From positions 248,001 through 312,000 of the forward strand of contig JAOCPU010000005.1 of the NCBI GenBank assembly GCA_035772785.1: 64,000 bases of DNA. Direction: 5' to 3'. A model generated the notes under the pieces. That model did not search any database. It saw nothing but the letters and a program-made list of their open reading frames with translations, and had not been told where the DNA came from. The stretch is from Phlebiopsis flavidoalba (lineage: Eukaryota > Basidiomycota > Agaricomycetes > Polyporales > Phanerochaetaceae). Of the stretch, positions 13,549-24,589 are shown one piece after another (positions within the stretch are counted from its first letter, which is position 1; every line of letters begins with the position of its first letter). The translations under genes and the position numbers were made by a program.

Positions 13549-16264
13549 ATGACTGACACGACGTTCATCGACAGTGATCAATCGTCTGTACGTGGCCCTA
13601 CAACAATCTTTGAGATGTTGGTTGACGGGGCCGTTGTAGTCACAGCAGAAGGAAATGCCTTCACATCGCAGCTATGACCCGTCCGCAGGTGGCCATGTCG
13701 GGCCATCCACCGGCGGGGTATGGCTGGAATCCTAATAACGGGCCTCCAGGCAGCCTCCCTACTATCTTCCACATCACCCCCCAGCAGTACCCACCGCAAG
13801 CCTACCAAGGGCCAGCGTTCGAAGACGAGCCGCGTGCGTCCAGCACCAAAAACGGTCGTCAAAGGGCAAAGACAAGGAGAAAGAGAGGGAGAAGAACGGC
13901 GGCAAGGGCAAGGCGCGGGCGAACAAAGAAAAGTCCTCGGCCCGCGCAAATTCGCCTCAGCTCGCAGCCGATCCTGGTTCGGGGAGTGGAGGATCGCAAG
14001 GCTCTGCTACTGGCACTTTTCGTGTGAAGCGCTAGGTGTTACGTCAACGACCCGTCGCAAGGGCCCGTACCGATGGCGCCCACACGTTTTAACAGCTCAG
14101 CGTCCCCGCGAGATCATAGTCCAGAAAGGTACGTCCTCATACTCGGATACGAGTGAATGTCACCTGTGCTGTCTGCTGAATAGGACCTCAGATGAGGAGT
14201 CCGACGGGGACGATCGCCGCGGCCACGACCGACGACCGCGACAAGCCCGCCGCGCCCGCAAAGAACGACCATTACACCGACTACGCACCCCCGCCTCCAC
14301 CACACGGCTACGCGCCCTACCCCCCGCCCTATCCATTCCCATACCCTACGCCCCCCAAGCCAAGCGGGGGGGCTTCTCCTCGCAATGAGACCTACTACCC
14401 AAACAGCCAGAAGTCGACGCACCCGCTACTCGCCCTCGGGCCTGTCCGTCGCGACCTCGTCGGACGACCCGAAGAAGCCACGCATGGTGACGCTGCTCAT
14501 CAACGACACGCGCACGGGCTCGTGTGAGCTCGCGGAGGTCGGGCGTGCAGGGCTGAAGCCCGCCCGAATGGGGGGTATTGGGCCGATGCGAAGGATCTGT
14601 CGGAGGGAGCTGCAGGGGTCCGCGTCAAAGATTGATGGTGAGTGGGGTGCGTTGTGTGCGTTTGGGCCGTACGTGTTGATCGTGTGCCTGGTGTAGGGCC
14701 GGCGAGGGTGTATGCTATGCGGGGCAAGTAATACAAGCAGTGTGTTTTGCGAGTGTCTGCCGACGGCGAAGAGACGTTTCAACTCTGCAAAATCTCAAGA
14801 TTGGGCCGGATAAGACAGTGGTAGGTGTTCGTCGAATACGTGAGTGCAGCATCTATCTTCTTTACCCTTGTGCTGAAGAAGAGCTTGCAGATCGCCCCTT
14901 TCGCCCGCCAACAAGCCGAACTCTCGATCTCACGATCATCAGAGTCCCTCAAATCCGGCTCGCTCAAGCGCAGACGCTCCTTCGACAACGACCCGCAGAC
15001 GACCCCAATCCCCAAACGCCCAGCCACGCCTCCTCCACTCACGCCACCCGACAAAACCACTCCTCTCGCCCGAAAAACCGAGCCGTGCCGGACTCTCTCC
15101 CCCATGGAAGTCGAAGGCCCCTCCGCAGAAGCGACCTTTGAACACGAGGGACCGCCCGCCTCCGGGCTCAGCACAGGCACGCCACTCGCAACGGATCGGA
15201 GCCAAACGCCCCCTGAGCACCGCTTGCCGGTCAGACTGTTTGCGTTACGCAGACGCGGACCACCGCAGCGGCTCCCTGCGCCGCTTCGACCGCTCCGAGG
15301 CCGGTGCCGAACGTAGGAATCTCTGACGTCGGCCCTCCCGCCGCACTGATGTCAGGAGCCGGACGCCGGTCGCGCACACGCGCCGGCGAAGAGGACGCGT
15401 CGTGATCCCTAGCGACTCGGATATCGAGGAGGCGACGTCACCAATCCGGCTCGTGGCCAGACGAATATCGCTCCCTGCTGCGAAACGGATTTGGTGGGTT
15501 TAGGGAATATCGGCGGGGTCGTCGGCGTTTTACGACGTCGTCTGGCCTTCCCTCGCGAATTTTTTTCAGGTCGTGGCAGCTCCAGTTTCGGTCCCGCGAA
15601 ACCTGCCCCATGCATCCTCGACAGGCTTCCCCTCGTGCCTCGGCGGTGCGCTAGTGTCGCCCCTTGACATGGCAGTTCGCAAAGCATCTCACACGGGGGA
15701 TTTTCAGTAAGGAGCCGGAGTGGAAGAGTTTCCAGGAGGCGAGGAAACCGGCCGCTGACTGTACGCAGAGCAAGTCCGAGCAGTACACCGGGTACCTGCA
15801 GAGTAAACTCGACGCGTACGTCGGCCAGGACGTCCCCAGCGGTGGGTAGAGGGCGCCTCAGGCAAGATATCCAAAGTACGTACACCCGAGGCACGAGTAT
15901 CATACCGCTGACAATCTCCGGCGCAGGAGCAAGTTATGCGCGCGTTCGGCCTGCCCGCAGCCAAGGCTGAGGACCGAGTGCCGGGGAGGTGCTACGCTTC
16001 ACGGACATGTATGGCCCAATGGGCGGGCTCACGAAAAATCCCGAGGCGGTCAAGATGTTCTACGAGCCCTCGCCGATCGCGACGAATATCCAGATCGGGA
16101 GGTACCTCGACCTCATGAGGGACGTACATGCCCGATGGACGGTTGAGCACCCCGCGAGCGTAATACTCTCACGAGCTCGGCGTGTCTGGCCGCTCTCGCT
16201 GTGCGGACTGTTGTCTACATTGTTTCACATCGTTCACTCCAGATCGGGAGGTGCCTTGACCTAA
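13549..16264 (+). CDS. Proline-rich, probably nuclear protein of unknown function
   Basis: No family recognised. ATG at 13549 (MTDTTFIDSDQSS) before a GTACGT donor; the next exon reads QKEMPSHRSYDPSAGG, then GYGWNPNNGPPG and a Pro/Tyr-rich stretch. A basic Lys/Gly/Ser segment (KGKDKEKERENGGKGKARAN) near 13860-13920 could be a nuclear localisation signal. More Pro/Tyr repeats follow (YAPYPPPYPFPYP, 14310-14350), then a globular-looking part: RMVTLLINDTRTGSCELAEV, RIDG, ARVYAMRGKYKQ (14480-14730), and SLKSGSLKRRRSFDND (14945-14990). The C-terminus has KSEQYTGYLQSKLDAYVG and MLRFTDMYGPMGGLTKNPEA near 15770-16050. Many frame changes are needed. The mix of disordered basic or proline-rich sequence with one compact domain suggests a transcription-related protein; this is inference only. 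Confidence 0.55.
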
Positions 16265-16345
16265 GTAATGCGAGGCGTCCGTGCCCGATGGGCGGTTGAG
16301 CGCATGCACCCCCCGCGAGCGTCATACTCTCACGAGCTCGGCGTG
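16092..16345 (+). repeat. Local direct duplication, period 149 bp
   Basis: The segment starting AGATCGGGAGGT at 16092 recurs at 16241, with shared landmarks TGCCCGATGG.CGGTTGAGC and TACTCTCACGAGCTCGGCGTG. The copies differ by substitutions and small indels. The first copy encodes the end of the preceding gene (IQIGRYLDLMRDV); the second carries an early stop. Confidence 0.75.
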
Positions 16346-16765
16346 CCTCACCGCCATCACTGTTTTCGACTTTGTTCAGATTGCTACTCGTATCCGCATG
16401 TAACACCTTTCATTAGTGACCGTTTTTTCCCGGATTTCCGAGTTCTTCGTGCCGCTCTCATGTACTACCCACTGTCTCAATGTATGCTTACTATGTAATT
16501 CCCGCATGCTTCAATTTACGAGATCATTTTTTGAGATTATCAACCCGCCAACACCTCGCGCATCCAACATGTCCTTTGCTCGCAGTCTGCGCATTGCTGA
16601 CCACATATCTCCGTAAGACGCAAGCTTGCGTCAATTATTAGCCGCCGGGAATGCATTGCTTGGATTAGCAACGCCGCCTCCTGCCTTAGTCAGCGCCAGT
16701 TTGGTCAGCGTTCGAGTTCATCCTGGGACAGAGCACGCCATTACCCACAGCGAAACGCCATGTCC

Positions 16766-16773
16766 TATATAAT
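16766..16773 (+). promoter_or_regulatory. TATA box of the AsaB-like gene
   Basis: TATATAAT lies 96 bp upstream of the ATG at 16862. It overlaps an upstream ATG at 16760, which argues against using that start. Confidence 0.6.
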
Positions 16774-16861
16774 ACCTGGGAACGACGAGGAGAGGCATCA
16801 CAACAACACTTCCACTCAAGTTCTCTCGTCCTCAACACCTCCCACCGCAACCTCCAGCACC

Positions 16862-17872
16862 ATGACCGTCCTCACGAACACCACCACCGCCGAGCTTCAC
16901 TACTTCTCGCCCCCCGCCGACGGCTCGAAACCGTACACGAACATCAACGCAGACCCCATCACCGGCGTGCGCGAGCAGAACTGGGTGTGCGCGTCCCGCA
17001 CGACGTGCAGATCGAGAACCTCCGCGGCAAGGAGGACACCGCGTCGCTCGACACGACGGGCTTTTCAGTACTTCAGACGGCCGCAGAAGTACACGTCGTT
17101 CAAGGACGACGAGGAGATCGAGCGCGAGTATTACCGTGAACCCCGAGAGCATCGCGCTCGTGTGAAGGATGCTCACGGGCGCGAGCAAGATTGTTCCCTT
17201 TGACCACAGTACGCGCCATTACCTGTGTTTCCCGGACGTCGCATGCTGAACAACAATATTGTGACTTGCAGCCATCCGCCGCCGCCGCCCAGGCGAGATC
17301 GACGACTCGCCGCAGAAGCGTCAGCCCGTGCCGCAGGTGCACGTCGACCAAAACCGCCGCCGGCGTCCGACCGCGCGGCGCGCGTCGTGCGGCACCTGCC
17401 CGCTGGGCGAGGCCCCGGAGCTGCTCAAGGGCCGCTTTCCAGATCATCAACCTCTGGCGGGCTTCCGATCAGCCACGCGGACGCGGCGTGGGACTGGCCG
17501 CTCTTGCGCTGTGCGACTACCGTAGCATTGACGTCAAGAACGATCTTGTTCTTTCCTACCACCCTTCGCTACTACCCCGATCGGGACGGAGAGACGTTGG
17601 GGGTCAAGTTCAACCCGAACCATAGGTGGAAGTATTTGAAGGGGATGGAGCCGGACGAGAGTTTGTGCTCATCAAGTGGTATGTCTCTTTTCTACCCCTG
17701 AGGCACGACAAAATGACTGATACGCTGTGATTACAGCTTCGACTCTCGAGACGATGGAAAGACCGCGATCCTTACGCCCCACACACCGCGTTTGACGACC
17801 CTCAGCAAGCCCGAGGGCGCGCCTTTGCGCGAGTCCATCGAGCTGAGGCTCCTCGTCTTCTACGACAACTAG
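16862..17872 (+). CDS. AsaB/CmcJ-like hydroxylase/desaturase
   Basis: Member of the fungal family that includes AsaB, CmcJ-like cephem methoxylase components and GA4 desaturase; members are regarded as iron/2-oxoglutarate-type oxygenases of secondary metabolism. Starts MTVLTNTTTAELHYFSPPAD, then GSKPYTNINADPITGVREQN, RPQKYTSFKDDEEIEREYY, and the HxD metal-binding motif in VPQVHVDQ. Downstream are QIINLWR, AAWDWPL, YRSIDVKNDLV, RYYPDRDGETLGVKFNPNHR and WKYLKGMEPDESL. The last exon reads CFDSRDDGKTAILTPHTPF and ends ELRLLVFYDN, TAG at 17870-17872. Introns fall near 17210-17270 and 17680-17736. Several frame changes need correction. It lies tail-to-tail with an MFS exporter, a pairing often seen in small biosynthetic loci. 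Substrate unknown. Confidence 0.85.
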
Positions 17873-18323
17873 TTATCTTCTCCAACTTTTATGTCATTAC
17901 AATCCGCAATCCGGTCGTGTGATGCCAGGGTTGCTTCTCACTTGGGTCTTGCTGCACAATTGGATATATGCGTACCTACTTTGGTATTACTTGTATAATT
18001 AAATTCTCGATAAACCATGGTTTATTGCTACACGGATTGAATGGCATCGGAGCATCCTTGGATCAGATGTCGCCTGTGTCCTTCCCCCAACAATATGATG
18101 TCAAGAGCTTCGTGGCGTATGATGGCGTCTATTATTTTCAATACCGTACCCACAGGGGACTCGGAAATCGGGCATTATTACATCTAAAGAGAGATCTATG
18201 ACCACAACCCATCGACTGATGAAACCGAAAAAATACACGACAGCGAGAGAGATCGTCAGAGCGTAGCTTTATTTCGCAAGACGTGTCGGCCGCCAATTCA
18301 GACCTTTTTCAGAGACAGCAACC
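17873..18323. other. Convergent intergenic region
   Basis: Shared 3' flank of the AsaB-like and MFS genes. AT-rich in the middle, no gene seen. Confidence 0.5.
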
Positions 18324-20738
18324 TCAGCCACCCCGTCTCTCGCTTGCCCGCTCTTTCCGCTTCTGCAGCTCCTCCTTCGCCTGCCTCTTCAACTCCTCAT
18401 CATCATCCCTCGCAAGCTCATGCTGCTCCACCAAAAACACACACGCAAAAAAAACGCACGCAACGCCCTCGCGACCACCGTCAGATAAAAACATCGCGCC
18501 GGAACGGATACGCACCCGCGCGTGAACATCCCCTCCAGCACCGCCTCTCTTACGCCCGCGCCCAGTGACATCGAGCGCGCCGAGGTGGTTCACGAGTGTC
18601 GGGGTCGTCGATCAGCGCGGCGGGCCTGTGCGGCGGGGAGGTGCAGGGGCGCCAGGGAGGGCGCGCAGCGTGTTGTTCACGAGCGACGCGCAGATGGCGA
18701 GAAAGAGCGTCGAGCCGAGGACGCGCACGAAGCCGCTGACGCCGGTCACGACGGCCATGTCGTGGCGCGCGACGGCGGCCTGTACTGCCAGCAGCGACCT
18801 GTATTGTTACGGTCAAATAAGAGGAGAATGGGGGAGAGGGAAAGACGGACGTTTGGAATGTGAAGCCCGAGGGCGAAGGAGGGTGAAGAGGAGGTACCCG
18901 ACGATGCGCCCCGTTGAGGCGTGCTGGTCGATTGTGCAGAGCAGGCCCTGTGCAACGGTTCCAGAGCGCGTACCCGAAGAGGATCAGACGGCGGTATTTG
19001 CCTGTGCGGCTGCAGTATTGGCCTGTCGATGATGAGTTTAGTGGAGGGGAAGAGGGAGGAGGGAGGAGGGGGGCGTACCGCCGCAGTAGACCTACGATGG
19101 AGATGGGCATGAGGAAGGGGAGGAAGAGGAGGGAGGCTCTTGACGGGCGAGTAGCCTTGACGAGTTCGAGGAGTTGCGGGAAGTAGTACAGAATCTAGAC
19201 ATATGAGCCACGACCACTAAAGCCTTCAGGTTATTTCCCTCACCGCCAAAGAAATGTCCCACCACTAAAGTTAAAGTTTCAATAGCGTTCCGGCATAAAC
19301 CTCGGAAAAGCGACTCACTTCATGCAATTGGAGATACAAATTCCAGCAACCGTCTTATTCCTGAGCACATGGATGGGAATAATCGGCAACCCCCCCCCGG
19401 CGCTGGGGTGCGAACTTGGCCTCCCAGACCAGAAACGCCGCGAACCCAAATACGCTGAGGATGAGCGGGCGGCGCGAGCACCGCGGCGGACGTCCAGGGG
19501 TAGGTCGCGCCGCCCCAGGTGAGGCCCAAGAGGAGGAGGATGGAACGAGACGATGGTGAGGAGCGAGCCGACGTAGTCGATGCGCAGGAGCTTGTGGCGG
19601 ATCTCGCCGTGCACCTTTTTGAGGGGGGAGCAGCCAGAAGCAGACTGCGAGGGCGATGCCGCTTTCCGAGTGGGAGGTTGATCCAGAAACGTCCATCGCC
19701 TATGAGCCATACTTTTAGACGGGTTGGGGTCACGGTGGTGTACGTGGAATGGGCGGACCAGGTTGTGTATTCCGCAAAGAGGCCGCCGATATTACGGGCA
19801 GGGGCCGAAGCCTTGGGAAAGGGCGATGACCTGTCTCTGTGATACCTTGGTATTTGCCTCTGTCCTTGAGGGAGACAACATCCGACATGCTGAGCCCGTA
19901 TCAGCGTGGGAGGTAGGTTGAATAAGGCAAGTATCAGCGCACATGATGATGAGGGGTCAGTGGTCCCCCCCCCCCCCCCCCCCCCGAAGTGACCGCTTGG
20001 TTAGTGTGGTAAGTTTTACACTGAAATGTCCAATGGCGTTTCGATCTTTACCCTCCTCCGCCTACGCCTTGCAGAGCCCGAAATACAATCAACTTCGAAT
20101 AAAATGGTAAGTATGCACTGACACGATTGACATTACAAAGACACGCTTACCTGGATCATATACTTTGCGCGAGAGCACACGCAAGCGAAAAAGATGAGGA
20201 AAATAATCAGCGCGATCAGCAGCAATATCTTGCGGCCAAAGATATCGGACCATCGTCCGTACAGCGGCGAGAACGACAGGCTGCAGGCGAGCGATATTAA
20301 CAACCATGCTGCTCGGCGGGTATACGTTACTGCGCGGACCTCGTCAGGAGATAAGCAGTGGCGACCCAGGAACTGTCGCGGCCAGCGGCATGAAAATCCG
20401 ACGCAATACCGCGGAAGGGCGGTAGAGATGCTGCGCGGGGAGTTGCTGAGGGTGAAGAACGCAGCTCAAGGGAGGGATGAGGACGTACATGGTTGATCGA
20501 GGAATGCGTCAGGCGAGTGCGACGGGAGAGCCCGCAGAAGACGATGACGACCTGCCTTTTTCTTCGTTTGGGCAGGAAATTCGTTTGGTCGGTGAATGAA
20601 GCCCGTGCGGCGGCGCCGCCAAGGCCTCCTGCCTCGTCGACCGACGCATTCTCGCCGATTGTCTGGGCTCGACGACGCCGACCGGGACCCTCGCCTGGGC
20701 GCTCGCCGGTCACGGTCGCGCTCGACGGGCTGGTCCAT
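18324..20738 (-). CDS. MFS transporter, 14-TM drug:H+ antiporter (DHA2) type
   Basis: Plasma- or vacuolar-membrane exporter. N-terminus near 20738 (MDQPVERDRD), then GENASVDEAGGLGG, FLPKRRKRQVVIVFCGLS (TM1 start) and DSSWVATAYLL. Motif A is clear: PLYGRWSDIFGRKILLLIAL near 20270-20210. LIVFRALQGVGGGG is followed by an intron holding a G21/C21 tract, then SDVVSLKDRGKYQGI, RRWTF and FWINLPLG. A helix series follows: LRIDYVGSLLTIVSSILLLL, LTWGGATYPW, LSVFGFAAFLVWEAKF, PIHVLRNKTVAGICISNCM. The tail has GKYRRLILFGYALW, FYLTVV and FLVEQHELARDDDEELKRQA, a basic cytosolic C-terminus ending at 18324. Length fits the DHA2 family (about 550 residues). Multiple frame changes. Next to the AsaB-like oxygenase, it may export that enzyme's product. 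Confidence 0.85.
19965..19985. repeat. C21 homopolymer within an MFS intron
   Basis: Twenty-one C residues on the plus strand, between exons encoding RALQGVGGGG and SDVVSLKDRG, so non-coding. Confidence 0.85.
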
Positions 20739-22383
20739 CTAGAGGGGCACGACGTCGACCGCGGGCCAGCTCATGCTTTGTTTTTGTGGGTCCACCTGGG
20801 TGTTCTGTCCCAGAGTAGACGTCCTAGCGGCCATGGTAGGATGGCGGCGTGTGGAAACGCATCCATGGCCTGGAAATTAAGCACCCGTCTGGGACCTTTT
20901 GTAGACCCAAACACACCGCGTTCAATATCCCAGCGCCCTTATCAGCTGCCGTCTTACCAAAAACAAGTGACTCATCCGAGGAACGTTTTTTGTTTCCATC
21001 GACGGCCCATCATCGCCGAGTGTTTGCGCAGGGCGAGGCTCGCACCCGCATTCAAAGCGGGTGGCTCGCCTGAGTTTACCGAGCAGGGAGGTGGGCGGCA
21101 CCTGCAAACGACGTTACTCGTTTGGGACGCAAAACTTCCCCCGAGGCTTTTCCGAGCGCATAATTTGAGAACATCCAGGAGTGGGACATTTTGTCCCGTC
21201 CGCGCGTCCGGCCTCTCCGCGCCATTCGCGCCGTCCGGCCTGGCTAGGCGTGACGTGTCACATTCCGCGTCTTCCGCGTCGCTAGCCTAAGCATTGTCGT
21301 CAACTTCAAGCCACCGTTGAGTGTGCAGATGCATGAGTATGCTTGCAGTAGTAAAAAAAAAATGCTTATATGTGCTCTCAGACGGGGAAAGGTATCCTAC
21401 AAGCAAGAACCAGAAAGGATGACTAAGCAGGGCGCAATAAAACGTCCCTTTTAGGAAGGGTAACGCCAAACACCAAAAAAAAACTAATAAAATTTGGGTT
21501 AGATTAGTATATTTTACATTTTCAGCTGGAGATTATGTACCCATAGTATTTATACGGTATTAAATGGCAATACGATGGACTACCGTTACCCTTAAACCTC
21601 AAAACTATCAGAACAAGCGTTGAATAAGCTCTGAGTAAGCCGATTACTCATTGACACTGATACTAGCTCTTGAAAATTCACCTATGAGGTTATTCTATTG
21701 TTCCATGGGTGCTAGATTAGCATCTTATACATGGTTCATCTTTTTAAAAACCATGAGCTGCCTCCGAAATCTGCTCAAATGAGAACGTAGGAAGAATGTG
21801 AGCAAAGCCTTTTCACCTCTGTCACCAATTTGTGACCCCGCCGTCTGACGCGGACGGCAGCCGCGGACAGGCTGGCAGACGCGGAACCCAATGCGGAAGG
21901 GGCGGAAAGTGCCACCCGGGGACCTTCTGCATAATTTGGGCCCAAAGGGAACGCTCGTCCGCGCAACGAGTATTGCGTCCGGCCAAAGGGTCCGGATCCA
22001 GGTCAATAGGACGAGGGGTGGGAAACAGGGTCGGATCACGAGGTCATAGGACGAGGTGACACAGAGTCGACACAGGCTTCTGTGTCGATGTTTTTGCCAA
22101 AGAAGGGCCAAATGCAGCACTCGCTCGAAGGAGTTTCGCAACGCAAGTAGCAGACCGTGGGGAAGTATTGATTACGTAGAAAAGCTCTCCATATATCGGC
22201 AAAGCATCGGCCCATCACAATAACGCGTTGTCCCATCAAAGATTGGTGGGACAAAAGCTTCTCGTTCCCTCGAGAGGCGCGCTACCAAGCGTGGCGCGTC
22301 GCCCTCTCCTGCTCTTTGCTTCCCATCTTCGTCTGCACCGTCAAAAGAGCGACCTTCACGACGCATTGAGCAACAGCAAAATC
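20739..22383. other. Intergenic region, partly AT-rich
   Basis: About 1.6 kb between divergently oriented genes. 21470-21720 is strongly AT-rich and the flanks (21180-21290, 21830-22030) are GC-rich with repeated GCGTCCGGCC-type strings. Open frames here show no known motif. It may hold promoters for both neighbours or an old repeat. Confidence 0.35.
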
Positions 22384-23944
22384 ATGGGCCTCGCAGAATC
22401 ACCTCCTCCCCTTTTCGCACGACGCCAACGTCCGCAGTGTACATTGGCGTGAGTGCTCGGTATCTCTGTGGCGACGACCGCGCGGGACGACGCCGCTGAC
22501 GGGTCACCGTCGCCACGTAGTGACGGACCACCCGGGTGTTCACCACCGTGCTCCTTGCGATCTCGGCGCGCTGTCGCTGGCAAGTTTCTCGTCAAGTTCC
22601 TTGGTGTCTTCCTGCAAGACTTTCATTCTGCCCTGGGGCAAGAGTGTAAGTGTAATGCTCTGGCGGTAGCGAATTGGAAGGGATACTGACGACGTTGGAT
22701 ACTCTAGCTCAAGAAGTACGGCGCCGTCACGAGGCAAGGGTGCGTGGGCCCTCGGACGGGTGCCTCGGAGGGCATTGGGACCGTGAAGACGCGCTGCAGC
22801 TCGTCGAAGAAGGCTTCAATGTGATCGTCATGTGTCGCGCGGCAACAAGGCAGCGCTGGACGCGCTCGTCAACGAGATGGTTGAGTCTTTCTCGATGTCG
22901 AGGTGTCAACTGGGGATGTAGAAGTAATTTGGGCAGGCGCTATAACGAGCAATTGCGCAACAAGATGCAGGGTCATGTTGCGCTGGCGGTCGATTTTTCC
23001 CAAGCTCGATGATCCCTTCCAGTGGAACGCGTTCCAGGCTATCGATCGAAAAAACAAGGATATTGGTGTCCTCGGTGCGCACCTAAAATGAAATGATGAC
23101 AATAATATAACAGCGAGCTTAGTTAGAACAAACGTCATGCCCGGTTCGCACGCCTTCCCCACAGACTTTGCCGACGCACCCGCCGACGAGGTCGACAAGA
23201 ATCATCCTCGCCATCAACATCAACTCCGTCGTACACTAAGTCACACGCGCCGTCCTCCACGGGCATGATCCAAAAAGGTGTCCTACCCCTCTCTCACACG
23301 CGCACAAACTAACTAACAGCCCCAGGAAAAGCGTGGCCTCATCCTCTCGAGCGGGTCTTTCGCCGGCACGACCGTCATCTCGCCCATGCTCGCGTTCCCT
23401 ACGCCGCCTCCAAGGTCTTCCTCGCGTCCTTCACCGACGCGCTCGCCGTCCCGAAGTCAAAGCACAAGGGCGTCGACGTCGAGACCACGAACACGCACTG
23501 TTGTCGTCTCGAACATGAGCAAGATCCGCAAGGCGAGTCTGATCGTGCCGAGCCGAAGCAGTACGTTCCGCGCCGTAGCACTTGGGCAAGGTCGGCTTGC
23601 CGTTTTTTGTTGTGCGCTGCGCTGTGGACGGGCAGGCCGCGCTGTTCGACGCCGTATTGGAGTCATGCGTTGTTGGATGTGGTGTTGTGTGTGAGTTGTT
23701 GCTCTGGACTCATGCTGTTTGGTTGGTGTGTTGCTAATGTGGGTGGTATAGAACTTGATTGGGTGGAAGGCGGCCATCACCGGGCGTGGTGCACAACATG
23801 CACATCGACATCCGCAAACGCGCTCTGCGCAAACTGATCGAACGCGAGGCCAAAAAGCATTGTGATCTCTGTCTCCCTCCCCTACAACGGGCTGTACACC
23901 AGCCCCATTTGACTTTGTACGCTACGTACGATATTCCGCCCTAG
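22384..23944 (+). CDS. Very-long-chain 3-oxoacyl-CoA reductase-like SDR (IFA38/KAR family)
   Basis: ER-membrane NADPH-dependent reductase, the second step of very-long-chain fatty acid elongation. Probable start at 22384 (MGLAESPPP); an N-terminal hydrophobic segment VFTTVLLAISALSLASF precedes a GTAAGT...CTCTAG intron ending at 22708. Then KKYGAVTRQG, the cofactor motif TGASEGIG, EEGFNVIVMCR; after an intron VRTNVMPGSHAFPTDFA, LAININSVVH and the catalytic region LILSSGSFAGT...PYAASKVFLASF (Ser and YxxxK). YWSHALLD and LIGWKAAI-like fragments follow, and a basic C-terminus MHIDIRKRALRKLIEREAKK, resembling a dilysine ER-retrieval tail. The real stop is probably just after AKK near 23860; the open frame runs to 23944. 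Frame breaks fall at runs such as TTCCC before TACGCC. An ordinary hydroxysteroid-type SDR is possible, but the C-terminal tail favours KAR. Confidence 0.75.
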
Positions 23945-24482
23945 AATGCTAAAACATCTTGTTTGATGCGCCCACTTTGTGTACACGGCGACCTCTCTGA
24001 CCAACTCACCGGTCTACTCACGTTACTTGTGTAAGTGTGCTCGCGCTTTGATATGCAAATGTTAGCTGATCGACGTCACTCAGCGGCAAAAACCCGTGTG
24101 ATAAGGATCGATCAGTCTGCTGCTAGCACCGCCGTAGTCCGGGTTGCCACTCCGGTGAGAGGTGCGTTGGCGCCCGCGAGGTGGCGTGGCGTTCGGGACG
24201 CTTGGGGGTGTTGTGGCCTGGGTAATGAGGATAAGATGTGTTTGCGCGGCCACTTGGCGACACAGCACCTCGGACCACATAACTCACTATTATTTCTCGC
24301 ATTATCAGATGGTATACCCTCTCGCGGTGTCATAAGATGTTCGACCACTACAGGAGGTTGCTATGCTTGTGGTACGGGGATGACAGGGAAAAGCGGCCTT
24401 GGCCGGTGGAGCTCCATTCTGTGCCCTGATCTCGAGAGATGAAGACAATCGATTGCTCGCGACCCATTGTCCCGCGCGCGCG
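23945..24482. other. Intergenic region
   Basis: Upstream region of the kinase-like gene; nothing recognised apart from the TATA box at its end. Confidence 0.4.
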
Positions 24483-24490
24483 TATATAAG
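24483..24490 (+). promoter_or_regulatory. TATA box of the kinase-like gene
   Basis: TATATAAG, 107 bp upstream of the ATG at 24590, followed by a C/A-rich leader. Confidence 0.6.
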
Positions 24491-24589
24491 AACCCATCTG
24501 CGCCTATCTCGCCACAGTCCCCCACCTCCGCCACAATCTACCCACCTCACCACCACCCACCACCTTGCGACTATCACAATCTAGGCAGG

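Noticed and set aside
16760..16861. Upstream start MSYIIPG for the AsaB-like gene
   Set aside because: This ATG lies at the TATA box and the family N-terminus begins at 16862.
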